Of a stretch of 10,392 nucleotides of DNA, positions 1-6,178 are shown one piece after another. This stretch comes from Pseudobutyrivibrio sp. UBA1225. Its GTDB lineage: Bacteria > Bacillota > Clostridia > Lachnospirales > Lachnospiraceae. Location: NCBI GenBank assembly GCA_002309345.1, contig DBWZ01000053.1, positions 23,772 to 34,163 of the forward strand, written 5' to 3'. The notes below the pieces were generated by a model that worked only from the letters and a program-made list of their open reading frames with translations, was not told the origin of the DNA and made no database searches. Each line of letters begins with the position of its first letter. The stretch's first letter is position 1. The position numbers were made by a program, and so were the translations under genes.

Positions 1-26
1 TCAAGGTTCGAATCCTTGTGGGCCAG
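1..26 (+). tRNA. 3' end of a tRNA (5' part outside window), isotype uncertain
   Basis: The window opens inside a tRNA. A five-base-pair T stem (CAAGG/CCTTG, 2-6 and 14-18) encloses the canonical TTCGAAT loop. It is followed by a seven-base acceptor strand (19-25) and a G discriminator at 26. No CCA is encoded, as is common in Clostridia. The acceptor strand implies a U1-A72 pair; U1-A72 with G73 is most typical of tRNA-Gln, but the anticodon is outside the window so the isotype is only a guess. Confidence 0.8.
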
Positions 27-31
27 TTCAC

Positions 32-62
32 GACCTAAGCAAGCGCTTAGGTCATTTTTTTT
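32..62 (+). terminator. Intrinsic terminator after the tRNA
   Basis: A perfect nine-base-pair stem (GACCTAAGC, 32-40, with GCTTAGGTC, 45-53) has a four-base loop and is followed after one A by eight T residues. This is a textbook rho-independent terminator ending the tRNA transcript. Confidence 0.93.
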
Positions 63-83
63 ACCAAACAGATAGAGGATATA

Positions 84-785
84 ATGTACCAGTATAAAGA
101 TAGAATTAGCTATAGCGAGGTAGATTCAAATCTTAATCTTACCTATTATAATTTAGTCAATTACATGCAGGATTGCAGTTGTTTCCATTCGGATGATGTG
201 GGTGTTGGAGTAATGCATCTAGGTCCCCTCAAAAAGGGCTGGTTTGTCACCACCTACGAAATCCACATTAAACGTATGCCAAAATATCTTGAGAACATCG
301 TGATAAACACTTATCCATATCAGGTTCGCGGGATGATGGCACGCCGTATATACGAAATGCGCACCGAAGAAGGAGAACTGTTAATGTATGCTGATTCTCT
401 CTGGGTTCTTATGGATTTAGAAAATCTGCGCCCAGCCAGAATCGACGATGAGATAATAGCAGCTTATGCATCCGAAGACAAAGCACCCAAGTTTGATTTT
501 AACAGGAGCAAGCTTCAGTACCACGATGGTGAGGGCGTCAAGGTTGGTTCGTTTACAGTCAACGAAAATCAAATAGATACCAACAATCACATGAACAATT
601 CCTTCTATATAGATGTGACACGTAGATACCTACCTAAAGAGGATTTTTCTATCATTGATGTCAATTACAAAAAAGCTGCAATGTTATTTGATGAATTAGA
701 TGTATATTTGGTAGAATTAAAGTCAGGGTACCAAGTAGTCCTTAAAAAGGATGACGAAGTATATACAATTGTGGAGTACAAATAA
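84..785 (+). CDS. Acyl-ACP thioesterase (FatA/FatB-like, double hotdog)
   Basis: The 233-residue cytosolic protein resembles bacterial acyl-ACP thioesterases, which hydrolyse acyl-ACP to free fatty acid and ACP and so end fatty-acid elongation. The N-terminal hotdog domain covers about residues 4-130 (family-like D14 to Y30, with NYMQD at 26-30). The second domain covers about 140-230. It carries the motif DTNNHMNN, in which D165, N167 and H169 match the Asp-x-Asn-x-His catalytic set of plant FatB enzymes. The start is ATG at 84 with AGAGGA at 74-79. Only 21 bases separate it from the tRNA terminator, leaving no room for an ordinary promoter, so it may depend on terminator read-through. Its stop codon shares one base with the next start. 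Chain-length preference cannot be read from the sequence. The family call is firm. Confidence 0.9.
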   Translation: MYQYKDRISYSEVDSNLNLTYYNLVNYMQDCSCFHSDDVGVGVMHLGPLKKGWFVTTYEIHIKRMPKYLENIVINTYPYQVRGMMARRIYEMRTEEGELLMYADSLWVLMDLENLRPARIDDEIIAAYASEDKAPKFDFNRSKLQYHDGEGVKVGSFTVNENQIDTNNHMNNSFYIDVTRRYLPKEDFSIIDVNYKKAAMLFDELDVYLVELKSGYQVVLKKDDEVYTIVEYK

Positions 786-1615
786 TGAAGCTAGGCGAAT
801 TACAAAAGCTTAAAATACAAAAAAGAGTAGATTTTGGAGTTTATCTTTCCGATGGTACGGACAAGGTTTTGCTACCCAAAAAGCAAGTGCCAGAAGATTG
901 CAAAATCGGCGATGAGTTGACGGTGTTTGTCTACAAGGACTCCAAAGACAGAATGATTGCAACAACCAACACACCAAAACTTACCCTTGGTCAATTTGGT
1001 GTTCTTCCAGTTAGCCAGATTAATAAGGTGGGTGCCTTCTTAGATTGGGGCCTAGAAAAGGAGTTATTTCTTCCATTTAAAGAGATGACTCGCAAGCCAT
1101 CAGAGGGCGATGAAATCCTAGTTAGAGTTTACATCGACAAGAGCGAGAGACTTTGTGCTAGCATGAAGGGGATATACGACCTATTATCTAAAAAGCCACC
1201 TTTTGCAGTTGGCGACGAGGTGGAAGCACGTATATACGAATTCGGTCATGATTTCGGCACCTTCGTTGCCATAGAGGATAAATATTCAGCAATGATTCCT
1301 CGCCACGAGGATGTTTCCAAATATCGTATAGGCGATATATTGATGGTCAGAATAACGGGCATCAAAGAAGATGGTAAGTGCGATGTTACAATTCGTGACA
1401 AGGCTTATGTTCAGATGGAGGATGATGCCGTAGCAATTCTCGATTTGATAGATAGCTATGCAGGTGTTTTACCATTTTCTGAAAAGGCTTCGCCTGAAGT
1501 TATCAAAAGAGAGACAGGGCTTTCTAAGGCAGCATTCAAACGTGCCATAGGCAGATTATATAAAGAACGCAAGATTACAATAAATGACGGCAAAATCCGC
1601 CGTGTCGAAGATTAA
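785..1615 (+). CDS. cvfB: CvfB/YitL-family S1-domain RNA-binding protein
   Basis: The 276-residue protein has the CvfB architecture. An N-terminal OB/S1-like domain covers about residues 3-62, two further S1 folds cover about 67-128 and 142-206, and a winged helix covers about 212-275 (with SKAAFKRAIGRLYK at 247-260). CvfB proteins bind RNA. In Staphylococcus aureus the homologue affects virulence-gene expression, but the biochemical role in Clostridia is not established. The ATG overlaps the thioesterase stop (TAATG), which indicates translational coupling, and GTGGAG at 771-776 serves as its ribosome binding site. The length is normal for the family and no domain is missing. No membrane segment or signal peptide is visible, so it should act in the cytosol. 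Confidence 0.9.
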   Translation: MKLGELQKLKIQKRVDFGVYLSDGTDKVLLPKKQVPEDCKIGDELTVFVYKDSKDRMIATTNTPKLTLGQFGVLPVSQINKVGAFLDWGLEKELFLPFKEMTRKPSEGDEILVRVYIDKSERLCASMKGIYDLLSKKPPFAVGDEVEARIYEFGHDFGTFVAIEDKYSAMIPRHEDVSKYRIGDILMVRITGIKEDGKCDVTIRDKAYVQMEDDAVAILDLIDSYAGVLPFSEKASPEVIKRETGLSKAAFKRAIGRLYKERKITINDGKIRRVED

Positions 1616-1670
1616 GATACCATGTAAGGGGCAAAGCTTTTGCTACTTATATATTATAGAACATTTTTTA

Positions 1671-1676
1671 AGGAGG
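1671..1676 (+). promoter_or_regulatory. Ribosome binding site deciding the ridA start
   Basis: AGGAGG lies eight bases before ATG 1685 and decides against the longer in-frame reading from TTG 1640. Confidence 0.85.
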
Positions 1677-1684
1677 ATTTGATA

Positions 1685-2059
1685 ATGAAGAATGTTATCG
1701 CAACAGACAAGGCTCCAGCAGCAATTGGACCTTACTCACAGGCTATTGAGGTTAACGGAATGGTGTACACATCAGGTATCATTCCTGTAGATCCAGCAAC
1801 AGGAGAGATTCCTGAAGGTGCAGCAGCACAGGCCGACAGAGTATTCAAAAGCATGACAGCTCTCTTAGAGTCAGCTGGCACGTCAATGAAAAACGTTGTT
1901 AAGACAACTGTGTTCATCAAAAACATGGAAGACTTTGCAGCTATCAACGAAGTTTACGCAAAGTATTTTCCAGAGCCATTCCCAGCTCGTTCGTGCATTG
2001 AGGTAGCTAGAATCCCTAAGGATGTTCTATTAGAGGCAGAGGCTATCGCAACAAAGTAG
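1685..2059 (+). CDS. ridA: RidA family 2-iminobutanoate/2-iminopropanoate deaminase
   Basis: The 124-residue protein of the RidA/YjgF/YabJ family hydrolyses reactive enamine/imine intermediates released by PLP enzymes such as threonine dehydratase, which prevents damage to other PLP enzymes. Visible family motifs are GPYSQA (15-20), TSGIIPVDP (29-37) and the C-terminal ARSCIEVARIPKD (101-113). R102 in that last motif corresponds to the substrate-carboxylate-binding Arg105 of E. coli RidA, and E117 follows. RidA is normally a soluble homotrimer. I chose ATG 1685 because a perfect AGGAGG lies at 1671-1676, eight bases upstream, and the protein then begins with the standard family N terminus. 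The in-frame TTG at 1640 would add a non-family extension. trxB follows after 18 bases, so the two are probably co-transcribed. Confidence 0.95.
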   Translation: MKNVIATDKAPAAIGPYSQAIEVNGMVYTSGIIPVDPATGEIPEGAAAQADRVFKSMTALLESAGTSMKNVVKTTVFIKNMEDFAAINEVYAKYFPEPFPARSCIEVARIPKDVLLEAEAIATK

Positions 2060-2077
2060 TTAACAGGGAGAATATGT

Positions 2078-2992
2078 ATGGTATATGATGTGATAATTAT
2101 AGGCGCAGGCCCAGCAGGTTTGGCGGCTGGAATATATGGAAAAAGAGCAGGCCTTAACGTGCTGGTACTAGATACAAGCTCTATAAGTGGGGGGCAAATT
2201 CTTAGCACTTATGAAATAGACAATTATCCGGGCTTTCCAGGGGTATCGGGAACAGAATTAGCTGAAAGCATGCGTAGTCATTGCGATAAGCTTGGGGTAG
2301 AGTTCGCCCGTGGAAGGGTTAGTGCAATAGTTGAAAAGGACGGGCTCAAAGAGCTAGTCACCAAAAAACAAACATTTACTGCCAAAACAGTAGTTATTGC
2401 CACAGGTTCATCCAACTCAAAGCTTGGATGTCCTGGAGAGGAAGAGCTTTCTGGATTGGGAGTTTCATACTGCGCAACCTGCGACGGGGCCTTTTTTAAG
2501 GACAAGGTGGTGGCAGTTGTAGGTGGAGGAGATGTTGCGCTTGAAGATGCGATTTATCTTGCAAGATTTTGCCAAAAGGTATATCTGATTCACAGACGAA
2601 ACGAGTTCAGGGGAGCTCAGCTCTTGCAGCAGCAGGTTATTACAAATGACAAGATTCAGATTATCTACGATTCAACAGTTGAAGCAATCAACGGAACCGA
2701 TCAGGTTGAATCTCTTCTTATTAAAGACAAGAACACATCTGACACAATACAGCTTGAAGTTGATGGAATATTCATAGCGGTTGGTACCACGCCAAACACT
2801 GCATCTATCAGCGGACTTCCTGCAGCAGATGAAAAAGGATACATACTTGCCGACGAGACTTGTGTTACATCTATACCGGGAATATTTGTAGCTGGAGATG
2901 TTAGGGCTAAGCAGCTTAAACAAGTTATTACAGCTACAGCCGATGGAGCAAACGCTATTACTTCAATAGAAAAGTATTTACAGGCTCAATAG
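2078..2992 (+). CDS. trxB: Thioredoxin reductase (NADPH, FAD flavoprotein)
   Basis: The 304-residue low-molecular-weight thioredoxin reductase passes electrons from NADPH through FAD and a redox-active disulphide to thioredoxin in the cytosol. The FAD-binding GAGPAG motif is at 9-14. The redox centre is C132-A-T-C135 followed by D136. The NADPH fold contains VVGGGDVALE (147-156), and HRRNEFR (172-178) is the usual NADPH 2'-phosphate specificity signature. The second FAD segment is GIFVAGDV (268-275). Length and domain order are typical. The start is ATG 2078 with AGGGAG at 2065-2070; a nearer ATG at 2074 is out of frame. No thioredoxin gene is adjacent. No convincing terminator is seen before the next gene's promoter. 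Confidence 0.96.
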   Translation: MVYDVIIIGAGPAGLAAGIYGKRAGLNVLVLDTSSISGGQILSTYEIDNYPGFPGVSGTELAESMRSHCDKLGVEFARGRVSAIVEKDGLKELVTKKQTFTAKTVVIATGSSNSKLGCPGEEELSGLGVSYCATCDGAFFKDKVVAVVGGGDVALEDAIYLARFCQKVYLIHRRNEFRGAQLLQQQVITNDKIQIIYDSTVEAINGTDQVESLLIKDKNTSDTIQLEVDGIFIAVGTTPNTASISGLPAADEKGYILADETCVTSIPGIFVAGDVRAKQLKQVITATADGANAITSIEKYLQAQ

Positions 2993-3058
2993 TTTACTAA
3001 AATATTACGTAGAAACAACAAATATAAATACTTTGAAAAATTGAAGTAAAATCAGGTA

Positions 3059-3087
3059 TTGACAATAGTCGAACTAGGTTATATAAT
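3059..3087 (+). promoter_or_regulatory. Consensus sigma-A promoter of the NlpC/P60 gene
   Basis: TTGACA (3059-3064) and TATAAT (3082-3087) are both exact consensus hexamers with the optimal 17-base spacer. Transcription should begin near 3093-3095. That places the in-frame ATG at 3088 outside the transcript, and supports translation from 3136 with a leader of roughly 40 bases. Confidence 0.92.
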
Positions 3088-3096
3088 GTGTCTAGT

Positions 3097-3113
3097 TGTA
3101 ACAAGTTTGTAAC
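3097..3113 (+). promoter_or_regulatory. Candidate WalR (YycF) binding box
   Basis: TGTAAC (3097-3102), five bases, then TGTAAC (3108-3113) exactly fits the WalR consensus TGTWAH-N5-TGTWAH known from Bacillus and Staphylococcus. WalR controls cell-wall hydrolase genes there, and the gene downstream is a cell-wall hydrolase. The box lies just downstream of the predicted transcription start, a position more usual for repression than activation. Binding itself is inferred. Confidence 0.6.
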
Positions 3114-3135
3114 AAATTCGGAGGTTATATTACGA

Positions 3136-4416
3136 ATGAATTCGAAGATGACAAAAGCTGTTGGTTATTCACTTGCAGCATGTGCATTAGCATGTAGCGT
3201 AACACTAGTTGGAAATGCAAATAGCGCACTCTCTGGAGTTTCAGCTATTTCTAGTACAACAGGTGCTATTGATACATCAGATTACACAGCATTCGCAGGT
3301 GCATCTCTTACAGTTAACGATATGTTAGCCGACGCAACGGCTATATCTACAGAAAATCAATTAGCAGACAATGGTACCAAGTCGGTTTCCACAGCTGCAC
3401 CAGCCGCAGAAAATCCTTACGCAAATGTGGCTATCGCACAAGTTGACAATTACGTATATATTCGTGAGGCTGCTTCAGCCGATAGCGAGTACGTTGGAAA
3501 GCTTTATAACAATTCAGCAGCTGTTGTTTCTGAAACAGTAGAGGCTGAGGACGGTACATGGTTAAAGATCACATCAGGTGATGTAACAGGTTACGTCAAG
3601 AGCGAGTACGTAGTACAAAACGACGAGAATCTCGCTAGAGAGGTTTCTAGACGTTACGCTGTAGCAAACACTCAGACACTTTACGTTAGAGAAGAAGCAA
3701 CAACCGAGTCGGACGTTATTGATTTGATTGCATTAGGTGACGACGTAACTATCATTGATGAGTCAATGATAGATACAGGTTGGGTCAAGATTACATGTGA
3801 TGCGGGCGAAGGTTTCGTCAGCACAGACTATGTAGATATAAAAACAGATTTCACAACCGCAGAATCTAAAGAGGCTGAGATAGCTCGTCTCGCCAAAGAA
3901 GAAGAAGAGCGAAAGAAGGCTCAAGAGGCGGCTGAAAGAGCCACTCAGGCAGCTCAAGCAGTACAAGCCAAAGAAAAAGAAAAGCAAAAGCAAGATCAGC
4001 AACAGTCTGCTTCAGCTACTGGCGAAGAGCAGCCAGCGCAACCTGAAAAGACATATGCAGCACCATCTGGTGGCGCCAGCGGAAGCGCTGTCGCTTCATA
4101 TGCGAGTCAGTTTGTTGGTAATCCATATGTATATGGCGGATCTTCACTTACAAAGGGAACTGATTGTTCAGGTTTTGTAATGAGCGTATATGGTTCATAT
4201 GGTGTCAACCTTCCTCATTCATCAAGTGCTCTTCGAAGCGTAGGTTATGGTGTATCTCCTGAGGAAGCACAACCAGGTGATATTGTTTGCTACTCTGGTC
4301 ACGTAGCAATATGTCGCGGAGATGGTACTGTTGTTCACGCATCTAATGCGAAAGATGGAATCAAGATTTCAAATATGAACTATAAGAAACCAATATGTGT
4401 TAGACGTATTTTCTAA
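3136..4416 (+). CDS. Secreted NlpC/P60 peptidoglycan endopeptidase with two SH3b domains
   Basis: The 426-residue exported protein probably cleaves peptide stems of peptidoglycan, typically the D-Glu/diamino-acid bond. A signal peptide covers about residues 1-28, and a Ser/Thr/Ala-rich stretch runs to about 95. Two bacterial SH3 domains cover about 98-160 and 174-235 (with VYIRE and LYVRE strands), and bind the wall in related proteins. A charged Glu/Lys/Gln-rich, probably helical linker covers 240-300. The NlpC/P60 domain is 313-426, with catalytic C344 in GTDCSGFV, H389 in SGHVAI and the third residue H401 in VVHAS. ATG 3136 is chosen because GGAGG lies at 3120-3124 and the upstream in-frame ATG 3088 precedes the predicted transcript start. 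The gene is monocistronic between its own promoter and terminator. LAAC at 13-16 resembles a lipobox, so a lipoprotein is a minor alternative. Confidence 0.93.
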   Translation: MNSKMTKAVGYSLAACALACSVTLVGNANSALSGVSAISSTTGAIDTSDYTAFAGASLTVNDMLADATAISTENQLADNGTKSVSTAAPAAENPYANVAIAQVDNYVYIREAASADSEYVGKLYNNSAAVVSETVEAEDGTWLKITSGDVTGYVKSEYVVQNDENLAREVSRRYAVANTQTLYVREEATTESDVIDLIALGDDVTIIDESMIDTGWVKITCDAGEGFVSTDYVDIKTDFTTAESKEAEIARLAKEEEERKKAQEAAERATQAAQAVQAKEKEKQKQDQQQSASATGEEQPAQPEKTYAAPSGGASGSAVASYASQFVGNPYVYGGSSLTKGTDCSGFVMSVYGSYGVNLPHSSSALRSVGYGVSPEEAQPGDIVCYSGHVAICRGDGTVVHASNAKDGIKISNMNYKKPICVRRIF

Positions 4417-4425
4417 ATAAAAACA

Positions 4426-4464
4426 AAAGTATCCAGCGATATTTGCTGGATACTTTATTTTTTT
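4426..4464 (+). terminator. Intrinsic terminator of the NlpC/P60 gene
   Basis: A perfect twelve-base-pair stem (4426-4437 with 4445-4456; core AGTATCCAGC/GCTGGATACT) has a seven-base loop, and an A plus a run of seven T residues follow it. It begins ten bases after the stop codon. Confidence 0.95.
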
Positions 4465-5049
4465 ATCGGGGTGTAAAATTGCGAAAACGAATTAGTAAAA
4501 ATTACTAGAAAAATAAAAAAATTGTCAGAATATTCATTTGTAAAGAATTGACTGAAAATCCATTAATATGCACAAAAAATGTTGAAATAATATCTTGAGG
4601 GGGAAAAGAGTTGTGTGTAAACGCAACAATTTATCAACCATTCTTCCCGCAATAAAGTCGAAAAAATGAACTTGTAAACGAGTTATCCACTTTATCCACC
4701 TTTTTTGCAAAACAATCTGAAAAGTTATCCACAATTGATTCGAACGAAGGTTTTGTATCAAAATAACAAATGTTGCAAAAATGACAAAAAAGCTTGACTT
4801 TAAATGTGAATATTACTTTTCAGATTTATCTGACTATTTTCAGACAATAAAGATAATTGACGGTTGAGTCACAATATCTCCACAAATATCATTTGGTATA
4901 ACGAGTTGTAAATTTGCATAAAAAAATGTCATTTTTCTATTTCAATTTTTGGTTATTTATATTAAAATGTGCTTAGGTTCTGTGAATTTATATGCAAAAA
5001 TAGGTTTTCACATTGTCTATATTGCATATATAACTAGGAGGTATTCGAT
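4465..5049. other. Long AT-rich intergenic region with DnaA-box-like and other repeats
   Basis: No convincing gene lies in these 585 bases. Four things are visible. A TTATCCAC cluster occupies 4683-4733. The palindrome CAGATTTATCTG is at 4821-4832. The octamer TTTTCAGA occurs at 4817-4824 and again at 4837-4844. A weak promoter candidate, TTGAGT (4864-4869) with a 17-base spacer to TATCAT (4887-4892), could serve the downstream regulator gene and would give a leader of about 150 bases. I recognised no known riboswitch or small-RNA family. A tiny GTG-started frame at 4613-4669 (18 codons) follows a G-rich stretch but has no other support. Confidence 0.6.
4683..4733 (+). promoter_or_regulatory. 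Cluster of three DnaA-box-like sequences
   Basis: TTATCCACT (4683-4691), TTATCCACC (4692-4700) and TTATCCACA (4725-4733) all lie on the + strand. The third is the consensus bacterial DnaA box and the other two differ only at the last base. The first two abut each other. A poorer relative, TTATCAACC, is at 4631-4639. I found no other TTATCCAC in the window. This could be a DnaA-titrating or DnaA-regulated site. A replication origin is not indicated, because none of the usual origin genes is beside it. Confidence 0.5.
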
Positions 5050-6138
5050 ATGATTTCGAACCAGATTATGCAAAATACTATAGAAGGGTTACATCAACTC
5101 ACCAAGGTGGATCTTGCTGTAATGGATTCGGACGGAGTTGTATGCGCATCAACATTTACTGACAACGCTCAGTATACAGATGCCGTATCAGTATTTGCTG
5201 CATCCGAAGCAGATAGCCAAGTTGCACTTGGATGTCATTTCTTTAAAGTGTTTGATGATCAGCAGCTTGAGTTTGTTATTCTTGCAGGAGGCGATGGCGA
5301 GGAGTCATCCACAATCGGCAAGATAGCGGCATTCCAGATTCAGGAGTTGATGATTGCCTACAAAGAACGCTTTGATAAAGACAACTTTATCAAGAATCTT
5401 TTGTTAGACAACCTTCTTTTGGTTGATATTTACAATCGTTCAAAGAAGCTTCACGTTGATATCAACGCACGAAGAGTAGTTATGATTGTAGAGGTTGGTC
5501 CGGACAAAGACGGCGATGAGCTTGATAGAGTTCGTTCAGTGTTTGGTGGTAAGGCCAAAGACTTTGTCACGGCAGTCGATGAGCACAACATCATCGTTGT
5601 TAAAGAGCTCGGAGAAAACGATACTTACGAGGATATTGACAAGATTGCAGCCGTTATCATAGATGCTTTCCATGACAAGGATTCCAGAAACATCCGTATC
5701 TCTTACGGTACCGTTGTTGGAGAAATCAAAGAAGTTTCTCGTTCTTATAAAGAAGCTTCTATGGCCATGGATGTCGGCAAGATATTCTTCAGTGACAAAA
5801 AGATTATTGCATACTCTGCGCTTGGAATTGGTCGTCTTATCTATCAGCTTCCTATTCCACTTTGCAAAATGTTTATCTCTGAGATTTTCGACAACAAATC
5901 TCCAGATGACTTTGACGAAGAAACACTTACTACTATCAGCAAGTTCTTCGAGAATAGCCTTAATGTTTCAGAGACATCTAGGCAGCTTTACATCCACAGA
6001 AACACTCTTGTATACAGATTGGACAAGCTTGAAAAGAGCACAGGCCTTGATCTTAGAGTTTTCGAGGACGCAATCACTTTCAAGATTGCGCTCATGGTAG
6101 TTAAATACATGAAGTATATGGAGGATGAAAAGTTCTAA
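5050..6138 (+). CDS. CdaR/PucR-type transcriptional regulator
   Basis: The 362-residue protein resembles sugar-diacid regulators. The N-terminal region, about 3-105, looks like the sugar-diacid recognition domain. The middle, about 136-250, fits the degenerate GGDEF-like CdaR domain, with RRVVMIVEVG at 141-150 and ISYGTVV at 217-223. The C-terminal helix-turn-helix, about 292-355, is of the PucR/HTH_30 type, with NVSETSRQLYIHRNTLVYRL at 305-324. Family members such as CdaR activate glucarate/galactarate genes, but no such genes are nearby and the ligand here is unknown. The start is ATG 5050 with AGGAGG at 5036-5041. ftsE begins 40 bases after its stop, so it may regulate or simply be co-transcribed with the division genes; that is inference. 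No transmembrane segment is seen. Confidence 0.85.
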   Translation: MISNQIMQNTIEGLHQLTKVDLAVMDSDGVVCASTFTDNAQYTDAVSVFAASEADSQVALGCHFFKVFDDQQLEFVILAGGDGEESSTIGKIAAFQIQELMIAYKERFDKDNFIKNLLLDNLLLVDIYNRSKKLHVDINARRVVMIVEVGPDKDGDELDRVRSVFGGKAKDFVTAVDEHNIIVVKELGENDTYEDIDKIAAVIIDAFHDKDSRNIRISYGTVVGEIKEVSRSYKEASMAMDVGKIFFSDKKIIAYSALGIGRLIYQLPIPLCKMFISEIFDNKSPDDFDEETLTTISKFFENSLNVSETSRQLYIHRNTLVYRLDKLEKSTGLDLRVFEDAITFKIALMVVKYMKYMEDEKF

Positions 6139-6178
6139 TCATTCTTCGCGTTTATACAAATGAAATGAGGTACAAAAA

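Noticed and set aside
80..85. TATAAT as a promoter for the thioesterase gene
   Set aside because: It overlaps the ATG and the corresponding -35 position is the terminator T tract, so a transcript from it would lack the start codon and ribosome binding site.
1631..1643. GCAAA/TTTGC hairpin between cvfB and ridA as a terminator
   Set aside because: It has only five base pairs with a three-base loop, and no adjacent T run follows. A chance palindrome is more likely.
3088..3135. In-frame ATG upstream of the NlpC/P60 start, giving a 442-residue reading
   Set aside because: It begins one base after the -10 hexamer, upstream of the predicted transcription start, and has no ribosome binding site. 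The extra residues also disrupt a normal signal peptide.
4613..4669. Tiny GTG-started frame (18 codons) after a G-rich sequence
   Set aside because: Only the purine-rich stretch supports it. No promoter, recognisable peptide or conserved context is visible, so it is not called as a gene.
4683..4733. Chromosomal or plasmid replication origin
   Set aside because: DnaA-like boxes are present, but dnaA, dnaN, rpmH or a rep gene is absent and only three boxes are found. A regulatory or titration site is more cautious.
4534..4761. Minus-strand 75-codon frame across the intergenic region
   Set aside because: The translation is low-complexity and resembles no family I know, and it runs across the DnaA-box cluster in AT-rich DNA. 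It is probably a chance frame.
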